From Pseudomonas sp. ok272 (lineage in GTDB: Bacteria > Pseudomonadota > Gammaproteobacteria > Pseudomonadales > Pseudomonadaceae), in NCBI RefSeq assembly GCF_900109995.1, contig NZ_FOCB01000009.1:62001-126000 (forward strand): a stretch of DNA of 64,000 nucleotides, written 5' to 3'. Shown here one piece after another: positions 41,916 through 52,379 of the stretch; the first letter of the stretch is position 1; every line of letters begins with the position of its first letter. The notes under the pieces are model-generated. The model worked only from the letters and a program-made list of their open reading frames with translations. It was not told the DNA's origin and searched no databases. The translations under genes and the position numbers were made by a program.

Positions 41916-44151
41916 TGTCATGACCGTGCAACCTGCTGTGCCCGGAATTGGCCGCCTGGTGGTGGTCGGCCTGGGGTTGATCGGTGGGTCGTTTGCCAAA
42001 GGCTTGCGTGAGAGCGGCCTGTGCCAGGAAGTCGTCGGTGTCGACCTTGACCCGCAATCGCGCCAGTTGGCGGTTGAGTTGGGGGTGGTGGATCGTTGTG
42101 AGGATGATCTGGCGGCTGCGTGCGTTGGGGCGGATGTCATTCAATTGGCTGTGCCGATCCTGGCCATGGAAAAACTCCTGGTGCGCCTGGCTGGCATGGA
42201 CTTGGGTTCGGCAATCCTGACCGACGTCGGCAGCGCCAAGGGCAATGTGGTGCGTGCAGCCACCGAGGCGTTCGGCGGCATGCCGGCGCGCTTCGTGCCG
42301 GGGCATCCGATCGCGGGTTCCGAGCAGAGTGGGGTAGAGGCGTCGAATGCCCAGCTTTTCCGCCGGCACAAGGTGATCCTCACGCCGCTGGAGCAAACCG
42401 ACCCTGCCGCACTGGCGCTGGTTGACCGGCTCTGGCGGGAGCTGGGTGCCGATGTCGAGCACATGCAGGTCGAGCGTCACGATGAGGTGCTGGCTGCGAC
42501 CAGCCATCTGCCGCATTTGCTGGCGTTCGGTCTGGTCGACTCGTTGGCCAAGCGCAATGAAAACCTTGAGATCTTCCGTTACGCTGCGGGTGGCTTTCGC
42601 GATTTCACAAGAATCGCCGGTAGCGACCCGGTGATGTGGCATGACATTTTTCTCGCTAACCGCGACGCTGTCCTGCGCACACTTGATACATTTCGCAGCG
42701 ACCTCGACGCCTTGCGCGACGCGGTCGATGCAGGGGACGGGCATCAACTGCTGGGCGTTTTCACTCGCGCCCGGGTTGCCCGCGAGCATTTCAGTAAAAT
42801 CCTGGCCCGCCGGGCCTATGTGGACGCTATGAACTCCAACGACCTGATTTTCCTGGCACAACCTGGTGGCCGCCTGACTGGGCGGATTCGTGTACCGGGC
42901 GATAAATCGATTTCCCACCGCTCGATCATGCTTGGCTCCCTGGCCGAGGGTGTTACCGAGGTCGAGGGTTTTCTTGAAGGTGAAGACGCCCTGGCTACGA
43001 TTCAGGCCTTCCGGGACATGGGTGTGGTGATTGAAGGTCCGCACCATGGTCGTGTGACCGTGCACGGCGTCGGCCTGCACGGCCTGAAGCCGGCGCCTGG
43101 CCCGATCTATCTGGGTAACTCCGGTACGTCGATGCGCCTGTTGTCCGGTCTGCTGGCTGCGCAAAGCTTCGATAGCACCCTGACGGGTGACGCATCGTTG
43201 TCCAAGCGCCCGATGAATCGCGTGGCGAACCCATTGCGTGAAATGGGCGCAGTGATCGAGACCGCTGCCGAAGGTCGTCCTCCGATGATCATTCGCGGTG
43301 GCAGCAAGCTCAAAGGCCTGACCTATACCATGCCAATGGCCAGTGCCCAGGTTAAATCCTGCCTGCTGTTGGCGGGTCTCTATGCCGAAGGCAAGACCAC
43401 GGTCACCGAGCCTGCGCCAACCCGCGACCATACCGAGCGCATGCTCCGTGGTTTTGGTTACCCGGTGGCGGTCGAAGGCGCTACGGCGTCGGTCGAGTCT
43501 GGCCATAAGCTCAGCGCCACCCACATCGAAGTGCCAGGCGATATCTCCTCGTCGGCGTTCTTCCTGGTGGCCGCCTCGATTGCCGAAGGTTCGGACCTGG
43601 TGCTTGAGCATGTCGGGATCAATCCGACTCGTACCGGTGTGATCGATATCCTGCGCTTGATGGGGGCTGACATCACCCTGGAGAATCAACGTGAAGTCGG
43701 TGGCGAACCTGTGGCTGACCTGCGCGTACGGGCAGCTAAACTCAAGGGTATCGAGATTCCCGAGGAGCTGGTTCCGTTGGCAATCGATGAGTTCCCGGTG
43801 CTGTTCGTTGCCGCGGCTTGCGCTGAGGGGCGGACCATTTTGCGTGGCGCCGAAGAGCTGCGGGTCAAGGAGTCTGATCGGATCCAAGTGATGGCGGATG
43901 GCCTGCTGGCATTGGGCGTCAAGTGCGAGCCGACTCCGGACGGCATTATCATTGATGGCGGCCAGATCGGCGGTGGCGAGGTGCATGGTCACGGCGATCA
44001 CCGGATTGCCATGTCGTTCAGCATTGCTTCGTTGCGCGCCAATGCGCCGATCCGCATCCATGACTGCGCCAACGTCGCAACGTCGTTCCCCAACTTCCTC
44101 GCGCTGTGCGCGCAGGTCGGTATTCGTGTCGCCGAAGAGGCTCAGTCGTGA
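41908..44151 (+). CDS. Fused cyclohexadienyl (prephenate) dehydrogenase / EPSP synthase
   Basis: 747 residues from GTG 41908, or 743 from ATG 41920. Residues 1 to about 300 are TyrA-like ([29 protein letters not shown]). From about 310 the protein is AroA ([32 protein letters not shown]). The two activities are the last step before tyrosine transamination and the step before chorismate. The fusion is normal for Pseudomonas. The stop overlaps cmk (GTGA). Confidence 0.96.
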   Translation: MVDVMTVQPAVPGIGRLVVVGLGLIGGSFAKGLRESGLCQEVVGVDLDPQSRQLAVELGVVDRCEDDLAAACVGADVIQLAVPILAMEKLLVRLAGMDLGSAILTDVGSAKGNVVRAATEAFGGMPARFVPGHPIAGSEQSGVEASNAQLFRRHKVILTPLEQTDPAALALVDRLWRELGADVEHMQVERHDEVLAATSHLPHLLAFGLVDSLAKRNENLEIFRYAAGGFRDFTRIAGSDPVMWHDIFLANRDAVLRTLDTFRSDLDALRDAVDAGDGHQLLGVFTRARVAREHFSKILARRAYVDAMNSNDLIFLAQPGGRLTGRIRVPGDKSISHRSIMLGSLAEGVTEVEGFLEGEDALATIQAFRDMGVVIEGPHHGRVTVHGVGLHGLKPAPGPIYLGNSGTSMRLLSGLLAAQSFDSTLTGDASLSKRPMNRVANPLREMGAVIETAAEGRPPMIIRGGSKLKGLTYTMPMASAQVKSCLLLAGLYAEGKTTVTEPAPTRDHTERMLRGFGYPVAVEGATASVESGHKLSATHIEVPGDISSSAFFLVAASIAEGSDLVLEHVGINPTRTGVIDILRLMGADITLENQREVGGEPVADLRVRAAKLKGIEIPEELVPLAIDEFPVLFVAAACAEGRTILRGAEELRVKESDRIQVMADGLLALGVKCEPTPDGIIIDGGQIGGGEVHGHGDHRIAMSFSIASLRANAPIRIHDCANVATSFPNFLALCAQVGIRVAEEAQS

Positions 44152-44837
44152 TCAGCATTGCACCGGTTATCACCATTGACGGTCCTAGTGGCTCCGGTAA
44201 GGGTACCGTCGCTGGAATGCTCGCCAGGAAACTGGGTTGGAATCTGCTGGATTCTGGTGCGCTGTACCGTCTGTTGGCATTCGCGGCTACCAATCATGGC
44301 GTCGGCATGGCCAATGAAGAGTTGTTGGTGAAGCTGGCTGCCCACCTGGATGTGCAGTTCATTGGTGCCGAACCGGGCAAACTGCAGCAGATTATCCTTG
44401 AGGGTGAAGATGTCAGCAGCGTGATCCGTACCGAAACCGTTGGGGCCGGGGCCTCCATGGTCGCTTCGTTGCCGGCGGTGCGTGATGCCTTGTTGCAGCG
44501 CCAGCGGGCATTTCAGGAGGCTCCAGGGCTGGTGGCCGATGGCCGCGACATGGGCACAGTGGTGTTTCCCGACGCCCCCTTGAAGATTTTTCTGACGGCC
44601 AGCGCCGAAGAACGGGCACGCCGTCGATATTTGCAGTTGAAGGGCAAGGGCGAGGATGTTAGTCTGTCGAGTCTGCTAGATGAGATCCGTGTGCGCGATG
44701 AGCGCGACACCCAGCGAGCGGTAGCCCCGCTCAAGCCGGCGGTCGACGCGATTCAACTGGATTCCACGGAGTTGTCCATCGAGCAGGTAATGGAACGCAT
44801 CATGAGCGAAATCGCCCTGCGCGATATCGCCGGATGA
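44148..44837 (+). CDS. cmk: Cytidylate kinase
   Basis: 229 residues from GTG 44148, overlapping the upstream stop by four bases. The P-loop GPSGSGKGT is at 12-20; LDSGALYR and [13 protein letters not shown] are CMP-kinase motifs. It phosphorylates CMP and dCMP. It is last in the aromatic cluster and followed by rpsA, as in many proteobacteria. Confidence 0.97.
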   Translation: MISIAPVITIDGPSGSGKGTVAGMLARKLGWNLLDSGALYRLLAFAATNHGVGMANEELLVKLAAHLDVQFIGAEPGKLQQIILEGEDVSSVIRTETVGAGASMVASLPAVRDALLQRQRAFQEAPGLVADGRDMGTVVFPDAPLKIFLTASAEERARRRYLQLKGKGEDVSLSSLLDEIRVRDERDTQRAVAPLKPAVDAIQLDSTELSIEQVMERIMSEIALRDIAG

Positions 44838-44898
44838 CCAAGAAATACCGCGGGGGACCAGTCATAGTCTTGCGGTCTTTCTTTTATATGAACGTAAC

Positions 44899-44940
44899 CC
44901 ACATCGTCTGGGATGTGGCAGATGGGCGTATTCTTCGCCC
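44899..44940 (+). promoter_or_regulatory. Leader hairpins before rpsA
   Basis: Two stems lie in the 121-bp cmk-rpsA gap: CCACATC/GATGTGG (44899-44905 with 44912-44918) and GGGCG/CGCCC (44924-44928 with 44936-44940), the last ending 18 bases before the rpsA ATG. In E. coli, hairpins at the rpsA start drive S1 autoregulation; a similar role is inferred. Confidence 0.5.
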
Positions 44941-44958
44941 TTATCAACAGGAATTAAA

Positions 44959-46653
44959 ATGAGCGAAAGCTTTGCGGAACTCTTTGAAGAAAGCCTAAAA
45001 ACCCTGAATCTTCAGGCAGGCTCCATCATCACCGGTGTTATCGTTGATATCGATTACCAGGCTCGTTGGGTAACCGTTCACGCTGGCCTGAAGTCTGAAG
45101 CACTCATCCCGCTTGAGCAGTTCTACAACGACGCTGGCGAGCTGAACATCAACGTCGGTGACGAAGTTCACGTTGCTCTGGATTCGGTTGAAGACGGCTT
45201 TGGTGAAACCAAGCTGTCCCGTGAAAAAGCCAAGCGCGCTGAATGCTGGATCGTTCTGGAAGCAGCCTTCGCAGCCGAAGAAGTGGTCAAGGGCGTTATC
45301 AACGGTAAGGTTAAAGGCGGCTTCACTGTCGACGTTAACGGCATCCGTGCGTTCCTGCCTGGTTCTCTGGTTGACGTCCGTCCTGTGCGTGACACCACGC
45401 ACCTGGAAGGCAAAGAGCTGGAATTCAAGGTCATCAAGCTCGACCAGAAACGCAACAACGTTGTTGTTTCCCGTCGTAGCGTCCTCGAAGCCGAGAACTC
45501 CGCTGAGCGTGAAGCTCTGCTGGAATCCCTGCAGGAAGGCCAACAAGTCAAAGGTATCGTCAAGAACCTCACCGATTACGGCGCATTCGTCGATCTGGGT
45601 GGCGTCGATGGCCTGCTGCACATTACCGACATGGCTTGGAAGCGTATCAAGCATCCATCGGAAATCGTCAACGTTGGCGATGAGATCGATGTCAAGGTTC
45701 TGAAGTACGATCGCGAGCGCAATCGTGTTTCCCTGGGCCTCAAGCAACTGGGTGAAGATCCATGGGTTGCTATCAAAGCCCGTTACCCAGAAAGCACCCG
45801 CGTTACCGCGCGTGTAACCAACCTGACCGACTACGGCTGCTTCGCTGAGCTGGAAGAAGGCGTTGAAGGCCTGGTACACGTTTCCGAAATGGACTGGACC
45901 AACAAAAACATCCACCCTTCGAAAGTCGTACAAGTCGGCGACGAAGTGGAAGTTATGGTTCTGGACATCGACGAAGAGCGTCGTCGTATCTCCCTCGGCA
46001 TCAAGCAGTGCAAATCTAACCCATGGGAAGATTTCTCTGGCCAGTTCAACAAGGGCGATAAAATCTCCGGCACCATCAAGTCGATCACCGATTTCGGTAT
46101 CTTCATTGGTCTGGACGGCGGCATCGACGGCCTGGTTCACCTGTCCGACATCTCCTGGAACGAAGTGGGCGAAGAAGCTGTTCGTCGCTTCAAGAAGGGC
46201 GACGAGCTGGACACCGTTATCCTGTCGGTTGACCCAGAGCGCGAGCGTATCTCCCTGGGTATCAAGCAACTGGAAAGCGATCCGTTCTCCGAGTACGTTC
46301 AAGAGAACGACAAAGGCGCAATCGTTAAAGGCATCGTGAAAGAAGTTGACGCTAAAGGCGCCATCATCACTTTGGCTGACGACATCGAAGCGACTCTGAA
46401 AGCCTCCGAAATCAGCCGTGACCGCGTTGAAGACGCGCGTAACGTTCTGAAAGAAGGCGAAGAAGTAGAAGCCAAGATCATCAGCGTTGACCGCAAGAGC
46501 CGCGTAATCCAGCTCTCCATCAAGTCGAAAGACGATGCTGAAGAGAAAGAAGCAATCCAGAGTCTGCGCGACAAGCCAGCTACCTCTGACATTGCTGCTG
46601 GTCCTACCACTCTGGGCGACCTGTTGCGTGCACAGATGGAAAAGCAGAACTAA
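44959..46653 (+). CDS. rpsA: 30S ribosomal protein S1
   Basis: 564 residues with six S1 (OB-fold) domains. The recurring pattern [37 protein letters not shown] and [18 protein letters not shown] is easy to see. Codon use is strongly biased to highly expressed gene codons. S1 unfolds mRNA for initiation and also binds its own leader. It ends at a strong terminator. Confidence 0.98.
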   Translation: MSESFAELFEESLKTLNLQAGSIITGVIVDIDYQARWVTVHAGLKSEALIPLEQFYNDAGELNINVGDEVHVALDSVEDGFGETKLSREKAKRAECWIVLEAAFAAEEVVKGVINGKVKGGFTVDVNGIRAFLPGSLVDVRPVRDTTHLEGKELEFKVIKLDQKRNNVVVSRRSVLEAENSAEREALLESLQEGQQVKGIVKNLTDYGAFVDLGGVDGLLHITDMAWKRIKHPSEIVNVGDEIDVKVLKYDRERNRVSLGLKQLGEDPWVAIKARYPESTRVTARVTNLTDYGCFAELEEGVEGLVHVSEMDWTNKNIHPSKVVQVGDEVEVMVLDIDEERRRISLGIKQCKSNPWEDFSGQFNKGDKISGTIKSITDFGIFIGLDGGIDGLVHLSDISWNEVGEEAVRRFKKGDELDTVILSVDPERERISLGIKQLESDPFSEYVQENDKGAIVKGIVKEVDAKGAIITLADDIEATLKASEISRDRVEDARNVLKEGEEVEAKIISVDRKSRVIQLSIKSKDDAEEKEAIQSLRDKPATSDIAAGPTTLGDLLRAQMEKQN

Positions 46654-46670
46654 GTTCTGTCAGACCATAG

Positions 46671-46699
46671 AAAAAGGGCGACTTCGGTCGCCCTTTTTT
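46671..46699 (+). terminator. Intrinsic terminator after rpsA
   Basis: AAAAAGGGCGAC and GTCGCCCTTTTTT form a 12-bp stem capped by a TTCG tetraloop, with a T6 run. It is symmetrical enough to work on both strands. Confidence 0.95.
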
Positions 46700-46819
46700 G
46701 TGCCTGCGATTTGTCGGTTGTGGTGGAGGTATTGAAACCAAGTCTCTGAAGTCGCAGATCTTTTTTGGTAGAGGTTTCTTTATTTGGGCTAGGCTTAGCC
46801 TGAAGCTAGGGCTGGTCGG

Positions 46820-47128
46820 ATGAAGGGTGTGGTCCTTGGGAGGCGAATGGGCAGGTTTTTAGTAGTGTTCGTTGTGCTGACTCTGGTGGGCTGCACCACC
46901 AATGCCAAGACCCACGTGGTGCGTGGGGTCAGTGGGGTTGAGATCGACTGTTCGGGGCTTGGTTCGGGCTGGGAGCGGTGTTACGCGCGTGCAGACAGCG
47001 AGTGCAGGGCTGACGGGTACAAGGTTGTTGCCAGGTCCAGTGATGCCAGGGAGGAGGATCAGGACTACCCGTTTGGCTGGAATCCGGCGGGATACCTCAC
47101 CCGTACTATGTTGGTCATCTGTAGGTAG
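46820..47128 (+). CDS. Small predicted lipoprotein of unknown function
   Basis: 102 residues from ATG 46820; ATG 46847 is an alternative. A lipobox LVGC puts the lipidated Cys at 25, followed by TTNAK. The mature part is short, with Cys residues in EIDCSGLGSGWERCYARADSEC, a spacing that suggests disulfides. Function unknown. It is between rpsA and ihfB. Without Asp at +2, outer-membrane sorting is likely. Confidence 0.75.
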   Translation: MKGVVLGRRMGRFLVVFVVLTLVGCTTNAKTHVVRGVSGVEIDCSGLGSGWERCYARADSECRADGYKVVARSSDAREEDQDYPFGWNPAGYLTRTMLVICR

Positions 47129-47289
47129 TTAATACATGGGGTACTGTTTGCTCAGGCTGGATCTGGTGTTCTGGAAATGTCACTTGAGCGGTCGCGCAGA
47201 TAAGTCAATGCTTGGGCTTTTCAAATTCCGTTGGGCATGCTAAAACCTTTGAAGCGCTGATCTAGCTGCTTGAAAAAGAAGGGAAAAAT

Positions 47290-47586
47290 ATGACGAAGTC
47301 GGAGTTGATCGAACGAATTGTCACCCATCAAGGGCTGCTCTCATCCAAGGATGTGGAGTTGGCCATCAAGACTATGCTTGAACAAATGTCCCAGTGCCTG
47401 GCTACCGGTGATCGCATCGAGATCCGTGGCTTTGGCAGCTTCTCACTGCACTACCGCGCCCCGCGTGTAGGTCGCAATCCTAAGACCGGTCAGTCCGTCA
47501 GCCTTGATGGCAAGTTTGTGCCGCATTTCAAGCCGGGCAAGGAATTGCGTGATCGAGTGAATGAGGAAGAGGAGGAGGGGGTTTGA
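47290..47586 (+). CDS. ihfB: Integration host factor, beta subunit
   Basis: 98 residues. HU/IHF family: [14 protein letters not shown] at the start, [20 protein letters not shown], then [10 protein letters not shown], the DNA-bending beta-arm with the intercalating Pro. IHF bends DNA at specific sites and helps sigma-54 promoters. It marks the left boundary of the O-antigen locus in Pseudomonas. Confidence 0.97.
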   Translation: MTKSELIERIVTHQGLLSSKDVELAIKTMLEQMSQCLATGDRIEIRGFGSFSLHYRAPRVGRNPKTGQSVSLDGKFVPHFKPGKELRDRVNEEEEEGV

Positions 47587-47610
47587 TACTCGGCGCTCAA
47601 GGAGTGAATC

Positions 47611-47841
47611 ATGCGTAACCTCAAAAAAGTGCTCCTTGTTGCTTTGATTTTGTTGTTGATTCTGGTGGTGCTCGCATTCGTGCTGGAGAATCAGCAGCCC
47701 GTTTCTTTGTTGTTCCTGGGGTGGGCTGGGCCGCAGTTGCCGATATCCGTCATGATGGTTTTGGCGCTACTCGTCGGAATGTTGCTCGGGCCTGGACTCA
47801 GTTGGTTCTTGCGTCGAACCTTACGCAGAAAGCGCGTCTAA
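47611..47841 (+). CDS. LapA-domain (DUF1049, YciS-like) membrane protein
   Basis: 76 residues with two transmembrane helices (VLLVALILLLILVVLAFVL and VMMVLALLVGMLLGPGL), separated by the family motif ENQQPVSLLFLGW and closed by a basic tail (RRTLRRKRV). In E. coli the relative LapA works with LapB in regulating LPS synthesis through LpxC. It follows ihfB by 24 bases. Confidence 0.88.
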   Translation: MRNLKKVLLVALILLLILVVLAFVLENQQPVSLLFLGWAGPQLPISVMMVLALLVGMLLGPGLSWFLRRTLRRKRV

Positions 47842-47889
47842 TCTGGCAGCATCTAGCAAAGAGACCGCGCTACAGTTTGTCTATATCCA

Positions 47890-47918
47890 TTAGTAAAACC
47901 CCGATTAAACTGTAAAAT
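47890..47918 (+). promoter_or_regulatory. Possible promoter of the O-antigen operon
   Basis: A TAAAAT -10 box (47913-47918) with TTAGTA 17 bases upstream (47890-47895) lies in the 220-bp gap before rfbB. The -35 box is a weak match. No ops/JUMPstart-type GGCGGTAG sequence was found. Confidence 0.3.
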
Positions 47919-48063
47919 GTCGCGCCTGTCCGAACTGCGATGTGTCTCTGGTTCGGCAAGTACGGACTCTGTAAAGGCTCGGCCCGGCTTGAAGGTTTTT
48001 GCATTCATGGATTAGGCAGCGCCCGGTTAAGGGTGAGGCCTGTAACTCAAGGGTATGGTTTGC

Positions 48064-49140
48064 GTGAAAATTCTAGTAACTGGCGGCGCTGGATTCATTG
48101 GCTCGGCTGTCATTCGTCACATCATCTCCAATACAACTGACTCTGTCGTGAACGTCGACAAGTTGACGTATGCAGGTAACCTTGAGTCATTGGCCGAAGT
48201 TAGCCAGAGTGCGCGCTATGTCTTCGAGCGAGTTGACATCTGCGATCGTGACCAGATCGACCGTGTGCTGCGTGAGCATCAACCGGATGCAATCATGCAT
48301 TTGGCCGCTGAGTCCCATGTCGACCGTTCGATTTCCGGTCCGTCTGAGTTCATCCAGACCAATATCATTGGTACCTACACGTTGCTAGAGGCCGCGCGCC
48401 ACTATTGGGCGGCCTTGGGAAGTGAGCGTAAAGCGGCTTTCCGGTTCCACCACATTTCGACTGATGAAGTTTACGGAGACCTTGAAGGTCCGGAAGACCT
48501 CTTCACTGAAACCACGCCTTATCAGCCTAGCTCGCCATACTCGGCCAGCAAAGCCAGTTCAGATCACTTGGTTCGTGCCTGGAGTCGTACCTACGGCCTG
48601 CCAACCTTGGTCACCAATTGCTCGAACAACTACGGCCCGTGCCACTTCCCTGAGAAGTTGATCCCATTGATCATTCTCAATGCGCTGGAAGGCAAGCCAT
48701 TGCCGGTCTATGGCAAAGGCAACCAGGTTCGTGACTGGCTCTACGTCGAAGACCACGCTCGTGCACTGTACAAAGTCGTGACCGAAGGTGTTTTGGGGGA
48801 GACCTACAATATCGGCGGCCATAACGAGAAGCAAAATATCGAAGTGGTGCATACGCTTTGTGCACTGTTGGACGAACTGCGCCCTGATTCGGCTCATCGT
48901 CCGCACGCCAGCCTGATCACTTATGTTCAGGATCGTCCAGGGCATGACCAGCGCTACGCAATCGATGCAAGCAAAATCCAGCGTGAGTTGGGCTGGACCC
49001 CGGAAGAAACATTCGAAACCGGTATTCGCAAAACGGTCGAATGGTACCTCAGCAACACTGAATGGGTAGAGCACGTGAAGAGCGGCAGCTACCAGCAGTG
49101 GATTGATCAGAACTACGCGGATCGTTCGAGCAAGGCATGA
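48064..49140 (+). CDS. rfbB: dTDP-glucose 4,6-dehydratase
   Basis: 358 residues from GTG 48064, giving the family start [13 protein letters not shown] and a 10-base spacing to AAGGG; an ATG at 48055 is only one base from that site. Catalytic Thr133-Asp134-Glu135 and Tyr159-x-x-x-Lys163 are present. It makes dTDP-4-keto-6-deoxyglucose, the second step toward dTDP-L-rhamnose. It overlaps rfbD by four bases. Confidence 0.96.
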   Translation: MKILVTGGAGFIGSAVIRHIISNTTDSVVNVDKLTYAGNLESLAEVSQSARYVFERVDICDRDQIDRVLREHQPDAIMHLAAESHVDRSISGPSEFIQTNIIGTYTLLEAARHYWAALGSERKAAFRFHHISTDEVYGDLEGPEDLFTETTPYQPSSPYSASKASSDHLVRAWSRTYGLPTLVTNCSNNYGPCHFPEKLIPLIILNALEGKPLPVYGKGNQVRDWLYVEDHARALYKVVTEGVLGETYNIGGHNEKQNIEVVHTLCALLDELRPDSAHRPHASLITYVQDRPGHDQRYAIDASKIQRELGWTPEETFETGIRKTVEWYLSNTEWVEHVKSGSYQQWIDQNYADRSSKA

Positions 49141-50030
49141 AAATCCTTCTGCTGGGAAAAAATGGCCAAGTGGGGTGGGAGCTCCAGCGTTCCCTCGCAC
49201 CGCTTGGTGAGTTGATCGCACTTGACCGCCATCCGGCCGATGGTTTGAGCGGTGACCTGTCTGATCTCGATGCGCTTCGTGCAACGATTCGTCAGGTCAA
49301 GCCCGACGTCATTGTCAATGCCGCGGCTTATACGGCTGTCGATAAGGCTGAGTCCGAAGCAGAGCTTGCTGACCGTGTGAATGGCCAGGCGAGCCAGGTC
49401 ATGGCTGAGGAAGCCAAAGCGCTCGACTCCTGGCTGATCCATTACTCCACCGACTATGTCTTTAGCGGGCAGGGTACGAAGCCATGGGAGGAGACCGACG
49501 CAGTCGCCCCGGTGAATCGCTACGGTGCCAGCAAGCTGGCGGGCGAACAGGCCATCATTGCCTCCGGTTGCAAGCACCTGATCTTCCGTACCAGTTGGGT
49601 CTATGCTGCGCGCGGTAATAACTTTGCCAAGACCATGCTGAGATTGGCCAAGGATCGCGAGACGTTGAGCATAATTGCTGATCAGGTAGGAGCCCCTACG
49701 GGTGCAGACCTGATCGCCGATATCACCGCGCTAGCCCTTCAAAAAGTCGTGCAAAATCCTGAGCTCGGGGGGCTTTATCACTTGGCCGCTGGTGGTGAAG
49801 TGTCCTGGTACGGCTATGCTAGCCACGTTATCGGTTTTTCCCGTCTCCAGGGCGAGCAACTGGCTGTGACAACGCTTAACCCGATCGAGACCGTAGCCTA
49901 TCCAACACCTGCGCGCCGCCCTTTGAACTCACGTTTGAACACTCAGAAGCTGCGTGACAATTTTTCTCTACACTTGCCGGATTGGCAAAGTGGTGTAACC
50001 CGAATGCTTATGGAAGTTCTCAATAAATGA
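49137..50030 (+). CDS. rfbD: dTDP-4-dehydrorhamnose reductase
   Basis: 297 residues. Rossmann start [27 protein letters not shown] and the catalytic [10 protein letters not shown]. It performs the last step of dTDP-L-rhamnose synthesis. ATGA overlaps join it to rfbB before and rfbA after, so the three are translated together. Confidence 0.95.
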   Translation: MKILLLGKNGQVGWELQRSLAPLGELIALDRHPADGLSGDLSDLDALRATIRQVKPDVIVNAAAYTAVDKAESEAELADRVNGQASQVMAEEAKALDSWLIHYSTDYVFSGQGTKPWEETDAVAPVNRYGASKLAGEQAIIASGCKHLIFRTSWVYAARGNNFAKTMLRLAKDRETLSIIADQVGAPTGADLIADITALALQKVVQNPELGGLYHLAAGGEVSWYGYASHVIGFSRLQGEQLAVTTLNPIETVAYPTPARRPLNSRLNTQKLRDNFSLHLPDWQSGVTRMLMEVLNK

Positions 50031-50920
50031 TCAACACGACAAATCGTAAAGGCATCATTCTCGCGGGTGGTTCAGGCACGCGGCTGCACCCGTTGACCCT
50101 TGGTGTCTCGAAGCAGATGCTGCCGATCTACGACAAACCGATGATCTTTTATCCGCTGTCGGTACTGATGCTGGCAGGCATGCGCGAGATTCTGATTATA
50201 TCGACGCCTGAAGACCTGCCTTGCTTCCGTAAGTTGCTGGGTGACGGCAGCCTCTACGGCATTAAGTTGACCTACGCGGAACAACCTAGCCCGGACGGTC
50301 TGGCACAAGCCTTCATTATCGGTGAGGAGTTCATTGGCAAGGATCCGTGCTGTCTGATTTTGGGCGACAATATTTTCTATGGTCAGCACTTCTCTGACAA
50401 TTTGCGTTCAGCCAGTACGCAGCAGAGTGGCGCAACGGTCTTCGGCTACCATGTGTCTGATCCGGAACGTTTTGGGGTTGTTGAGTTCGACAAAACCGGT
50501 CGCGCGCTGAGTATCGAAGAGAAGCCTCTCAAGCCTAAGTCCAACTACGCAGTTACCGGGTTGTACTTCTATGACAATGATGTTGTCGAGATTGCTAAAA
50601 GCATCAAGCCATCAGAGCGCGGCGAGTTGGAAATCACGGATGTAAACCTCGCTTATCTCGATCGAAAAGCGCTCAACGTAGAGATGCTGGGCCGTGGCTT
50701 CGCCTGGCTCGATACCGGCACTCATGACTCCTTGCTCGAAGCCAGTCACTTCGTGCACACCATCGAGCAGCGTCAAGGCCTGAAGGTGGCGTGCCTCGAA
50801 GAGATCGCTTATCACAACGGTTGGATCACTGCCGAGCAGTTGGGGGCTCAGGCAGACGCTCTGAAGAAAACGGGCTATGGTCAGTACTTGCAGAAACTTC
50901 TGGACTTGCCTTCCCTCTGA
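50027..50920 (+). CDS. rfbA: Glucose-1-phosphate thymidylyltransferase
   Basis: 297 residues. The nucleotidyltransferase loop [17 protein letters not shown] and metal-binding LGDNIFYG are intact, with [16 protein letters not shown] near the end. It activates glucose-1-phosphate with dTTP and is usually feedback-inhibited by dTDP-rhamnose. In most Pseudomonas rml operons rfbC follows; here it does not. Confidence 0.96.
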   Translation: MINTTNRKGIILAGGSGTRLHPLTLGVSKQMLPIYDKPMIFYPLSVLMLAGMREILIISTPEDLPCFRKLLGDGSLYGIKLTYAEQPSPDGLAQAFIIGEEFIGKDPCCLILGDNIFYGQHFSDNLRSASTQQSGATVFGYHVSDPERFGVVEFDKTGRALSIEEKPLKPKSNYAVTGLYFYDNDVVEIAKSIKPSERGELEITDVNLAYLDRKALNVEMLGRGFAWLDTGTHDSLLEASHFVHTIEQRQGLKVACLEEIAYHNGWITAEQLGAQADALKKTGYGQYLQKLLDLPSL

Positions 50921-50976
50921 TTCGGAAGCTCAATCTCTTCGAATAGTAGCGTTTAACCAGCCTTGGGAGGAATGGC

Positions 50977-51900
50977 GTGCGAGTAAAACATCCCAAGGTT
51001 GTGGTTTTGCTGGCTGCGTATAATGGTATGCAGTGGATCGAGGAGCAGGTAGCCTCGATTCTCGACCAGTTAGCTGTCGAAGTAACCGTTTATATCAGTA
51101 TCGATCCTTCCACTGACGGTACCGAAGCTTGGTGCGCGGCATATGCCGCTAAGCACCCCGAGGTTTTAATTTTGCCGACTTCTGGTAGTTTTGGCGGAGC
51201 CTCCCGCAACTTCTTCCGCCTCATTCGTGATATCGACTTTGAAAGCTATGATTTTGTCGCCTTTGCCGATCAGGATGATGTTTGGCATTCGAATAAACTC
51301 CAGCGTGCTACCCAAGCTATTCTAGCTCATCATGTAGAAGGCTACTCCAGCAATGTCACGGCGTTCTGGCCGGACGGCAGTACCCATGTGCTGAATAAGG
51401 CGCAACCTCAAGTTGCATGGGACTTCCTGTTCGAAGCGGCCGGCCCCGGCTGTACCTACGTGATGAGCAAGAAGCTGGCGGACTTGCTAAAGGGGTCATT
51501 GCTCGCTAATTGGCAGCAGTTGCAAGATGTCAGCCTGCATGACTGGTATTGCTATGCCTTCGCACGTAGCCATGGTTACCGCTGGTATATCGATCCTGTG
51601 CCGTCTATGGATTATCGGCAGCATGACCGTAACCAAATAGGTGCCAACAAAGGCTTGAGCCCGTTGATTGCTCGCTACAAAACCATTCACGACGGTTGGT
51701 GGTTCAGTCAGGTTCAGTTAATTGCGCTGTCGGTAGGGCAGGGGGGCGATCCTTTCGTGCAAACATGGCTGAAATTGCACCGAATTCAACTGATCCAACT
51801 TTCCTTCAGTGCGTGGCGTTGCCGGCGAAGAGTACGGGATAAAGTACTCTTCTTTTGTATTTGCTGGGCTACTGCATTGATAGGGAAGAAAAGCAAATGA
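50977..51900 (+). CDS. Family 2 glycosyltransferase (rhamnosyltransferase-like)
   Basis: 307 residues from GTG 50977, 6 bases after GGGAGG. GT-A features: VVLLAAYNGMQWIEEQVASI, ISIDPSTDG in place of the more common DDGSTDG, and FADQDDVWHSNKL carrying the acidic nucleotide/metal site. The C-terminal block YRQHDRNQIGANKG is shared with the GT2 at 62523. A role in O-chain rhamnose transfer is inferred from the adjacent rfb genes. Confidence 0.85.
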   Translation: MRVKHPKVVVLLAAYNGMQWIEEQVASILDQLAVEVTVYISIDPSTDGTEAWCAAYAAKHPEVLILPTSGSFGGASRNFFRLIRDIDFESYDFVAFADQDDVWHSNKLQRATQAILAHHVEGYSSNVTAFWPDGSTHVLNKAQPQVAWDFLFEAAGPGCTYVMSKKLADLLKGSLLANWQQLQDVSLHDWYCYAFARSHGYRWYIDPVPSMDYRQHDRNQIGANKGLSPLIARYKTIHDGWWFSQVQLIALSVGQGGDPFVQTWLKLHRIQLIQLSFSAWRCRRRVRDKVLFFCICWATALIGKKSK

Positions 51901-52274
51901 CCGTCTCTAAGGTATTGGTCACCGAGGCAAGTGGGTATATTGGAGAGGCGTTAGTCTTCGGGCAGTTGGTGGGCAAGGAGCTAAAACCGATCGCAGCGGT
52001 ACGCGCGCTACCCGGTTACATGGGCTATATCCTGGGCTTTCGTCGGCCTCATCCGCACTCGATGATGTTCAGCTAGTCATTCCTGGTTGCCCGAGTGCAT
52101 GCCTTGAACGTAACTGCGGTGGATGTATTGGCTGAATTTCGCAAGGTCAATGTGAAAGCTACGCTGAAACTGGTTCAGTGCGCAATGATAAGCGATACCT
52201 GGATGGCTATTGAGCCTGGTTGCCGCTACATTGAGCAAGCGAACCATAACTCAACATATCTGCGATTCACTTAA
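51897..52274 (+). pseudogene. Decayed NAD-dependent epimerase/dehydratase
   Basis: The frame starts at ATG 51897 (overlapping the previous stop) with VSKVLVTEASGYIGEALV, a degenerate NAD-binding motif of the sugar-epimerase family. It meets an in-frame TAG at 52074-52076. The same frame then continues with VARVHALN...DVLAEFRKVNVKATLKL, matching the family's AARVHVMN...FRxVNVxGT block, before drifting to a TAA at 52272. At most 125 codons remain of an expected 310-320. A wbpV-like 4-epimerase ancestor is suggested by the neighbouring wbpL-like gene. Confidence 0.75.
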
Positions 52275-52379
52275 AGCCGATATCAATAAACAACGCGAAT
52301 TGTTGGCGTGGACACTAGCCATTAACATGGACAAATCCGTGTATCAGACCGCGGGTTACTATCTGGGAAAGTAAACGAA

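Noticed and set aside
41845..44061. Minus-strand open frame of about 740 codons over the tyrA/aroA fusion
   Set aside because: Shadow of a well-supported gene; no ribosome site and no family features.
41908..44151. Gene fusion of tyrA and aroA as a novelty
   Set aside because: This fusion is the normal state in Pseudomonas, so it is recorded as a feature only.
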